From: Monodelphis domestica
Taxonomy: Eukaryota > Chordata > Mammalia > Didelphimorphia > Didelphidae
Assembly (NCBI RefSeq): GCF_027887165.1
Contig: NC_077227.1
Span: 346,609,707 to 346,673,706 of the forward strand
Reading direction: 5' to 3'
Length of the DNA stretch: 64,000 nucleotides
The notes under the pieces were generated by a model that searched no databases, had not been told where the DNA came from, and was given only the letters and a program-made list of their open reading frames with translations. The first letter of the stretch is position 1. Each line of letters opens with the position of its first letter. Of the stretch, positions 55,970 to 64,000 are shown one piece after another. The position numbers and the translations under genes were made by a program.

Positions 55970-56930
55970 AATTTGAAAAACATTTATTGTGTTATCTATT
56001 ATAATATACAAGGCCTTATGAGGAATTGAGGATATAAAAATGAAAACAAGACAGATGCTGTCCTGAAAAAAACTTCTAGTCTGTCTATCTCTTGAGATTG
56101 TTGTGAAAAAACAAATGAATTCATGAATAAGAAAGCATCATGTGAAGATCAACCAATTATTCTCATTTTCTAGAATGTTAAGAAGTAATCCTAGTTTATG
56201 TGCTTTCCAAACTTGGCAGCCCAAATTTGGCTAAATCCATTTAAAATGGAAGATGTTCTTAAATGTCCATGGCTTTCCTGATAATTTGCAGATGTTTTAA
56301 TTTACTTAACATATTTGCAAATGCTGTCAAGCTTTTAAAATTCACTTAAGAAAATTAAACATCAGAGGTTCTGCTATTTTCCTATTGCTAGACTCAAATA
56401 ATGGAAAATTATTTTGTTTTAAGTGGAAAAGGTATAATTTTCATGCCTTCTTAATGTAAAAATTAGTCTGACTTAAATCAAGCTTTAAGAGAAACATCCA
56501 CTAGGGGTTGTACCTATTCATAGGAATATCTTACACATTATAGGAAGCAGAAAATAGAGATTTATACAAGAATGCAAAAGCCATTTTATAACCTCAAGTA
56601 CGCAACTTATTACTAAAAAATGCCTTAATAAAAATGTCCTTACCTGCCTAGGTTCCCTCTCTGAATACATATTAATTTTGATCCTAATGTATTTTGATCC
56701 TTCTTAGCTGCGGAATTATTACACCATCCTGGCTGGGGTTGTTTGCAGGACTTTATTTTTATGTGCACTTTGGGATTTGGGGGATTATATTATATTTGTA
56801 TCTTGATGAGAGAAGTATGCAATTATTGTGAGATGAGTATGCCTGTTCTCCTTACTGCAAGCTGCTTTCCACATTTATCAGACCTAATCAGGGTAAGGCT
56901 TATGAATTAAATATATCCTTTTAACTTGTT
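55970..56930. other. Repeat-poor block, candidate conserved non-coding DNA
   Basis: A long stretch without a recognisable repeat after ~56120. It contains ATTTGCAAAT (56313-56322), an octamer-type POU word. No coding potential seen. Confidence 0.35.
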
Positions 56931-56944
56931 CATACTTTATACAG

Positions 56945-56998
56945 CACAAATATATGTGTATGTGTGTGTATGTGTGTGTGTGTGTGTATATATATATG
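56945..56998. repeat. (TG)n/(TA)n microsatellite
   Basis: Alternating TG and TA dinucleotides. Confidence 0.95.
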
Positions 56999-57544
56999 AA
57001 ACTCCAGTCTCAACATTATCATCTGAAATATGCTGTCACAGAAGATTATTAACATGAGTGATCACATGTTGGTGTATGTAGTAAGAGTTCCAAGGGCCAT
57101 TTTACATGCATGAATTCTAAAATCTAGAGTCTCCCCCTTTAAAAGAAGCTCTCAAGGTAATATCTCAGAAGAACTGCTTGGTTATATTCACACATTCCAT
57201 TCCAAGGAAGATGCTGGAGTTTTGAAGACTGCATTTATGATACTGGTCCAGATCCTGTGAGAAACTTTTTGATGTGTACATTTGGGTGGTGGTATTGATT
57301 TTTCCACAAAGGACAATCTAAAGAGGAAGTTATTCAATCCAAAGAGACATGCTTAGCAACTTGTGTTCCTTCTTTGGATAGTACAATATTTCTTCCCAGA
57401 TGGTTTCCCACTTCTGACCATCACCAACCAATTAACCTTCCTACTCCAATTCCATTAGCTTACATTCCAGCCCTTCTAGTGTGTTAAGCTAATGAAACCA
57501 CTTACTTAGAATTGGAAAGTTGATTTTACAAATGGAGTAATTAC

Positions 57545-57920
57545 TTTAATGAGGATAATTGTGAATCAGGAAGAGGTGAATTCAAGTCCAGCCTCTACCA
57601 TATATTAGTTCTGGGACACTAGATAAATCATTTACCCTCTCAGTGTCCCCGGGCAATAGGCATATAGTTTTTTTTTTAATATGCAAAGCATTATATATGC
57701 ACATATATGTATATTATTTCATTTGATTTCATGCTTTCAACAACTCTGAAGTAAGTGCTATTACTTTCCCCACTTTTCAGGAAATGAGGAAACAAAGGGT
57801 CACAGATTACTTGACTTACCCAGTATCCTTTAGCTAAGTATCTGAAGCAGGATTCAAACTCAAATCTTCCTGACTTCAGTTCCAGCACTTTATCTACTAT
57901 GTCATCTAGATTCCTATAAG
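57545..57920. repeat. MIR-type SINE pieces (plus then minus)
   Basis: The plus piece is 57560-57650 (CAGGAAGAGGTGAATTCAAG). The minus piece is ~57715-57920 (CTTTTCAGGAAATGAGGAAA, CTGACTTCAGTTCCAGCAC). Confidence 0.65.
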
Positions 57921-57929
57921 TTTCAGAGA

Positions 57930-58985
57930 ATGACATTGATCCCTATACAGATGAAAACACTGGGCTGGACAAAAAAGAAAAAAGAAAAGGAAGAAGAAAT
58001 ATGAATTAGCCTTTAGAAAACTTTAGAATGGGAGACCGAGAGAAATATCTATAACTGGAACATCATTTGTCAAATACATCAGTGTCCCCCGTGATTCAGG
58101 TATGCAACTCCTCTCTGGCTTCTGAAGAGATATCCCATTTTGCTTTGGAACTTAATCTGCTGTGCTATGTATCTGTAAATCATCAGAATAGATAGTCTGT
58201 CTTCTGTGTACCTTGAAAAGCTTTTCTCTTATAGGCCACAAGTAGAGAGCTGGCAGAAATATGTCGATAGCTAGCCAAATACTCCCCTCCAAAAACACTA
58301 TGGGACGATTCCCAGAGGGTTCCATAGAATGAGAGTTTAGTTGAAACAGCTTCAACCCTGCCAGAAACCACAGGCCAAAAGCTATACTGAATTGATAAAA
58401 ATATATTTCCATCATTAGAGGGTTATTGTACCACTCAGAGAGACTCTCCTCAGGGACCTTCTTTGCCTACTAGAGACCAAGGGGCTAACAGTTCTAATTC
58501 CTCCCTCTCCACTTGCCTTGTTGTGCACTTTAGAAAAGTCACTTAACTCCATTCACATGAGAAGAGAGAGTAAGAAATCTTTATTTAATAAGAGACCACA
58601 GGGACTGAATGGCTAATGACACCCTCGGTTTCCATTAGCTCTGAGGAGGAATTGCTCAGTGATGAAGACTCTGCCACCTTCAGGAAGGAAACATCCTGAG
58701 TACAAAAAGCTAAAGGAATTCAGGGTGTTCTAAGAACCAAAATATGGAAATAGGTGTGAATGAGGGAGATAAGGAGGGTGTGGAAACCTGAGAACAGAAG
58801 CAAAAAAAGAGTAATTTAATTCACAAGGGAAATGTCCCAAGGGAAATGTCCTATTCTTTTTTGTAGCTCCATTTTTGTCTTTTTACAATCTTTATCCTTC
58901 CTTTTGCTTCTATTATCTTGGGGGGGGGGGGTTGAGAAGGTGGAAGTTTAAGGAATTTGTGGAGTCATACAGTCAGAATGTTTTT
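57930..58985. other. Unassigned stretch with a G12 run
   Basis: A run of 12 G lies at 58920-58931. Minus frames at 58152-58415 have no domain. No gene. Confidence 0.35.
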
Positions 58986-58994
58986 TATTTCATT

Positions 58995-59315
58995 TTTTTT
59001 AAACTCATCTTCTGTCTTAGAATCAATCTTAAGTAGCGATTCCACAGCAGAAGAACAGTAAGGGCTAGGCAATTGGGGTTCAGTGACTTGTCCAGGATCA
59101 AACAGCTACAAAGTAACTAAGGACCGATTTGAAACCCAGACCTTCCATCTCTAGGCCTATCTCTCAGTCCATGGAGCCACCAGGTAGTATATATTTTAGG
59201 TGGAGCAACTCTCTAAGACTATAAGTTGCAAAGCAAATGTAGATTGCATTGAAAAGTGGCATTTCTTGACTGACAATTCCACATACCAATGAAATTATAG
59301 GTCTAGACCCTCTCA
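58995..59315. repeat. tRNA-derived SINE (minus) and SINE tail (plus)
   Basis: The SINE at 58995-59185 has AAACTCATCTTCTGTCTTAG and TCTCAGTCCATGGAGCCACC. The tail at 59200-59315 (AAGACTATAAGTTGCAAAGC) belongs to the family at 19983-20075. Confidence 0.7.
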
Positions 59316-59319
59316 TCTT

Positions 59320-60030
59320 CACCCTCCCCCTCCAAAAAAAGGCAAGATCATGACTCCATAAAATATTCCCTGATCTATCCAGCTAAGAAGTATTCTCTCC
59401 CTCCTCAAATTTTGCTAAAGAACTGACCTGGATCTCTCCTTTGTGCCCACCGAGAGCCATAACAAGCATGAGGAGAATGGGTCTTTCCTGGAGGAAAGGT
59501 GTCAACAAGAATGAGGAGGGTGCCAACATAAGAGATTGGCACTTCTGCCCCACAGCCATCATCACCCTAGACTTCACCTCAAGTTCTTTTGGAGGAGTGG
59601 GATAGAGTCCTTCTCCTCAGGCAATTATATAAGTAGGATTATTCTCTGAATCACCACCTAATTCAACGAAACTTGTCGTAGGTACATTTTCTAACATTCT
59701 TCCTTATAGAATCCTCATCTGTGGACATGTTATCCAAATCTGTAAGCTGACTGTGGGCAGAAACTCCCTGGTTTCTCATCCTATCTAGTACTTACTGGGT
59801 GTTTGCGAAACAATTGCTGAATTGAAGTTGGAGGGTGAGAATACCATAAGAAAAGTGAAAATGCCCAGAATATTCTTGAAAGGTTAGCAGCAAAGGAGAG
59901 GATTTTCCACAGCTATTTTTAAAATTTTAACTATCCTTCTAAGCTCCCCAACAACTGAGTGACTGCACCCTACGATCAGTCAGTGGGTATGTTCAAGTAG
60001 TGCAAAGACTTTTAACTGAGATTAAGAGTA
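59320..60030. other. Unassigned stretch
   Basis: No gene or confident repeat. Confidence 0.3.
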
Positions 60031-60034
60031 GAAA

Positions 60035-60185
60035 GTTACTGCTGAGATGATCTATTGCAACCTTTTTGCAGAGAAGAAAGCTAAAGGCTAGAAAGACTTG
60101 CCTCTGCTTACCCAGCTAGAAAAGGACAGAGATAGGGTTTTAATCCATGTTTCCTGGTTTGTTTCCAGTGTTCTTTCCACAGCAC
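60035..60185 (-). repeat. MIR-type SINE
   Basis: Contains TTTTTGCAGAGAAGAAAGC and TTTCCAGTGTTCTTTCCAC. Confidence 0.55.
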
Positions 60186-60479
60186 TTTGCAACTCTTCAC
60201 TTATTATTCTAAGACGATTTCTAATTCTCGTCCCTCTTGTGGCCGTGCAGCCTTGCTAGAAAGTAGCACTAGCCCTGGACCCATCTGCTTTGTGTCAGCT
60301 CCCTCCAGTGACTTAAAGAAGAATTCCACCTCTTCGTATCTCCTGTTGAACCTCTCTTTATTTATGTTCTGCATTCTATTAAGAGAGATGCCTTTAATTC
60401 TAAGCTCGGCCTTTATATGTAACATTTCACAAGTGATCTTCCTGCCTCCAGTCGCTAACTTTACCTTCATACAATTTCC

Positions 60480-60830
60480 AAGTTCATTTTACTAATCTAC
60501 CAGTCTGATGATATCACTCCCTCAAAAACTCTCAATGGTTCCCTATTGCCTAGAGGATAAAACACAAACTAATCCTGGCATTTTAAAGTCAACAAATATT
60601 TATTGGGCTGCAAAAGGATCAGGAAGGATGAGAATTGAGAAAAGATAGTTATTAAATTCAACAATTAAGATATTGTAGGTAACTTTGGAGAGAAGTTTCA
60701 ATTGAATAATGAGACCAAAAGACAGATTGCAGAAGATATTTTATCCCATCTTTGTATTCCTAAAACTAAGCAGAGTCCTTTACACAAAGTAGGTGCTTAA
60801 TAAATATTGGCTGAGTTTAATTGAAATGTA
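60480..60830 (+). repeat. L2 LINE fragments
   Basis: Contains TGGTTCCCTATTGCCTAGAG and later AAGTAGGTGCTTAATAAATA. Bases ~60585-60730 may be another repeat inserted between. Confidence 0.7.
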
Positions 60831-60839
60831 TATAATTGA

Positions 60840-61325
60840 ACTGAGAGTTGGCTAAAAGGTTCTGAACTCAGTGTGTGAGCCAGGCTCCCGTTATCAGTTC
60901 TACTTACTTCCCCTGGTTCTCTCATATGACTTATTCAAATTCTCCCAACTGAGGTGTGAGACTTGTCAGAATTCCATCACTGTAGGTGATAGAAAACGTG
61001 CTTTACCTATACAAAAATAGTAACAGATACTTCCCATGGATAGAGAGAGGAAGGCTGGGTCTTCACAAAGGCAGGAGAGAATAAGAAGGACTGCTGCCAA
61101 GACATATTGATTTGTCAGAGACCAAAACTGGTTGTCCATCTCCAGGGTAGCTAAGTAGGGGCTGTCAAAGGAAGAAATGCTTATTTTTTTTACATGGGGA
61201 AATGCAAAGGCACATGACATCTGACAAAGGAAGCTGCAAAGTACTTAAAGATCTATAATTCTTAATAAAAAGAACATTCTATAAAATTCAGAGTTCCTAA
61301 AAGTATATGTACTTTTCCCCTTACC
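60840..61325. other. Unassigned stretch
   Basis: The 84-codon minus frame at 60966-61220 has no recognisable domain. Confidence 0.3.
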
Positions 61326-61384
61326 TGTTAGTACAGCATAGTGGATAGCCAGCCTGTCTTGAAGCCAAAGAGTTCAAATCAGTC

Positions 61385-62175
61385 AATAGATGTTTATTAA
61401 ATGTCTACTCTGTGCCACATATTGTGTTAAGCCCTAGGAAAACAAAAAGAGGCAAAGGGCAGCCCCTGCCCTCAAGGAGTTCACAATCTAATCTGAGAGA
61501 CAAAATGCAAATAAATATTATATATAGGATAAATAGGAAATAATGAAAAGAAAAAAGGAGCTAGAATTAAGAGATGTTGAAAAAGGCTTTCTATACAAGA
61601 TGGGATTTTCATTGGGAAGGAGAAAGGTCAGTAAATGGAACAGAGGAGGGACAACATTCCAGGCATGAGCAACTTACCAGAGAAAATGCCTAAAGCTGAG
61701 AAATGGAATATTTTGTTCGTGGAACAGCAAAAAGGCCAATGTCACTGTACCAAAGAGTACATGATGAGGTGTAAAGTGTAAGAAACCTGGAAAAGTAGGA
61801 GGGGGCGAGGTTATGAAGGGTTTTGAACACTTGAGTATTTGTATCTGATCCTGGAGGCAATAGAGAACCATTAGAGTTATTGAGTAGGAAGTAGACCTGC
61901 ATTTTAAGAAAATCACTTTGGTGGATGAATTGGAATGAGGAGAATCTGGAGGCAGACAGATCCATCAGCAAGCAATTGAAATAATCCAGGCATGAATGAG
62001 ATGAAGAGGGTCTGCACCCAGACGGTGGCAGTGTCAGAGGAGAAAGGGGGAGCATATTACATAGATGTTGCAAAAGTAAACCAGCAGACCTTGGCAACAG
62101 ATTTTATATTGGGGGTGAAAGATAGGGAAGAGTTAAGAATAACATCTAGGTCATGATCTTAAGAAACTGAGAGGA
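61385..62175 (+). repeat. Long copy of the old dispersed repeat
   Basis: This is the best copy of the family in the window: TGTTTATTAAATGTCTACTC, CCTGCCCTCAAGGAGTTCAC, CATTCCAGGCATGAGCAAC, TGTTCGTGGAACAGCAAAAA, GGTTATGAAGGGTTTTGAAC and AATAATCCAGGCATGAATGA. The 135-codon minus frame at 61690-62097 falls wholly within it. Confidence 0.75.
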
Positions 62176-62179
62176 TAAT

Positions 62180-63530
62180 TTTGCCTCCTTTTGTGCCTCT
62201 GGACTAGTCGCATAACCTCCCTATGCAATTCTCTGCTACCATCAATTGCAGAAAAGGTAATGATCTTCATGGAGAGAGAGAGTTTCTTCAGAAAATTCTG
62301 TATACATATGTTATCACAAGTCTGACCCTTATCCTATTTTTTTCCTATGAAGATTTTTCAGTGCTTCAGAATTTAGCTCCAAGCCAATTGACTTAACAAG
62401 CCTGTGTGTCAAGGCCTTGCTGGGTTTCTGGCTAGAACTAAGGAATCTAACCAACTCCACATTTACAGCTATTACTGTTAAGAGCGTGAGCTGCCCATAT
62501 GTCTAGCTACTGCCCTTAGCAAGTTAAACAGGTATAGTCTGAGTCCCCTCAGGTGGCCCACTTTGTGCTTCTGCTGTGCTTTTCATTTCTGTGTAAGTGT
62601 CTCACCAATATCCAGGGGTCACTTGTGTTAGATCTTGGGATCCTGTGTGACTCAATAGTCATATTACTTGCTGTGTCCATTACTCTCTTTAGTTAAGCCC
62701 AACAGTCACAAGTTTGTTGGCAAAATCCAAGAATTAGAAAGATGCCTCAAATAATCAGAAGATGGATTTAGTCTTAGGAATAAGACAGGAACTAGGAAAA
62801 AAGTTACAATATGCTAAATATATTAAATACATCTTCTTGCTCTTTTCACTTTTCCCCTTTTCAATTCTTCTTTCTCTCAACTACATTCAAATGTGATTCA
62901 CTTCTCTTAGAGGCTGGTCCTAAATTGTGAACTTTTTCTTTGTAATTTCCTGTTAGAGGTAGGGAAAGTTTTAACATTTTCATTATCAAAAATAAACTCT
63001 AGTATCCCAAGGTGGAAGAATGGTAGTGATAAATTCATTCAGAAATCCATTGGTTGGACTGAAATCTCTGAAATGAGCACTTTCAGTAGGAGAAATTCTA
63101 GAGTTAAGACTTCCTACTGAACATTTCTCAAAGAGAGCCTTGAAACTCCCAGAACATACTCAAGAAGCAAGGGAAGAAAAGGACAAAGATACTTTCCAGG
63201 GTTCATACAGGTGGTGTGGTAGGTGTATATTCAACAACCTACTGGGAGTAATCAGCTGATGAATATAGGACTGCTTTGATGACTTAGAGCTTAAAATAGG
63301 AATGATGAATATGGAGCAATCTTTTAAATGTTAATGGAGGCAGTTTTGAAAAAGAAAATTGAGCCTATTATTTTAAAAAATTACCCATTGGTACAAATAT
63401 AATAGGTATATCTGGAATTTTTCCATTGAAATAGGTTTAATATTTTTTAACCAAACTTTTGATTTCATCAGTGTAGGGACCTCCTAGTAAGGAACTTCCT
63501 CTACAATTGCAAATGAACACACTATCTTCA
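62180..63530. other. Repeat-poor unassigned stretch
   Basis: No gene or repeat recognised. It might contain conserved non-coding DNA toward the next gene. Confidence 0.3.
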
Positions 63531-63534
63531 TGAT

Positions 63535-63835
63535 ATATTGGACAGAGTGCTGAAGTAGTAGTCAGGAAAACCTAGAGTGAAATTACACCTCAGATATCAG
63601 GTTGTTTGACCCTGGGCAAATCTCTTAAGTGCTCAAGGCCTTGGTTTACTCATCTGCAAAAAGAAGAATAAAATCAATGGTCTCTAAGATGCCTTTCAAC
63701 TCTAGAGCTATTATTCTAAAGTCATAGAGGGTTTCCTAGAGTACTAGAAGGCTAAAGTACATGGTGTGTCAGAGGTAGGATTAACCCTCAGGTTTCCTGA
63801 TTCTGAAACCAGCTCTCTATTCATTACTTCACAAT
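63535..63835. repeat. MIR-type SINE copies (plus then minus)
   Basis: The plus copy at 63535-63720 has TTGACCCTGGGCAAATCTCT and CTCATCTGCAAAAAGAAG. The minus piece at 63725-63835 has GTCAGAGGTAGGATTAACCC. Confidence 0.65.
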
Positions 63836-64000
63836 GCCTGTCTTGAAGTCCACAGGTCAAAAAATGCCAATGGCCTAGATGTGAATTCTTTCTTTTTTCA
63901 GGGGTGGGTACAGATTTGGGGGGTGGGGAGATAAAATTCTCTTTCCACTCTACTGTGACTCTTAAAACACATCCCCATTTCTGTGTTTTAACCTTTTCTA

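Noticed and set aside
61690..62097. 135-codon minus frame
   Set aside because: Entirely within the antisense of a dispersed repeat.

Overview
The window is nuclear DNA from a marsupial. It is AT-rich, has almost no open reading frames of protein-gene character, and is densely filled with marsupial-type retroelements: tRNA-derived SINEs, MIR-core SINEs, L2/CR1 LINEs, L1 copies and endogenous-retrovirus LTRs. I cannot tell an American opossum from an Australian marsupial by eye.

One protein-coding gene is clear. GRXCR2 (glutaredoxin and cysteine-rich domain containing 2) lies on the minus strand with its three coding exons at 37497-37162, 29489-29262 and 23301-23119. All splice sites are canonical and every junction is phase 0. 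The joined frame is 248 codons, the length I recall for the human protein. In humans the gene lies at 5q32 between PRELID2 and SH3RF2; I found no exon of either neighbour here. GRXCR2 acts at the base of inner-ear hair-cell stereocilia. A POU4F-type motif lies 88 bp upstream of its start codon.

Layout: 1-10.5 kb holds four solo retroviral LTRs, two of them inside SINEs, and a nested L1-in-L2. 10.5-23 kb is mostly old L2, MIR and SINE copies, with a minus-strand L1 nested in a SINE and a (GA)n tract. 23.1-37.5 kb is GRXCR2, whose introns carry two hAT-type DNA transposons, a ~490 bp polypurine tract, a CR1/L3 LINE and two L1 tails. 37.6-43.5 kb is more SINE and L2 material.

43558-52266 is a near full-length but broken L1 inserted into an L2 and flanked by a perfect 17-bp target-site duplication. 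It was itself hit twice. A 36-bp L1 tail sits in its 5' UTR, and a 1256-bp insertion sits between ORF1 and ORF2. The larger insertion looks like a truncated L1 carrying about 450 bp of 3'-transduced DNA. 52.3-64 kb is L2, MIR and SINE copies plus repeat-poor blocks at 55.4-57 kb and 62-63.5 kb that could hold conserved non-coding elements.

Repeat family names come from recognition by eye, not from a library search. Boundaries without a stated target-site duplication are good to roughly 20-50 bp.
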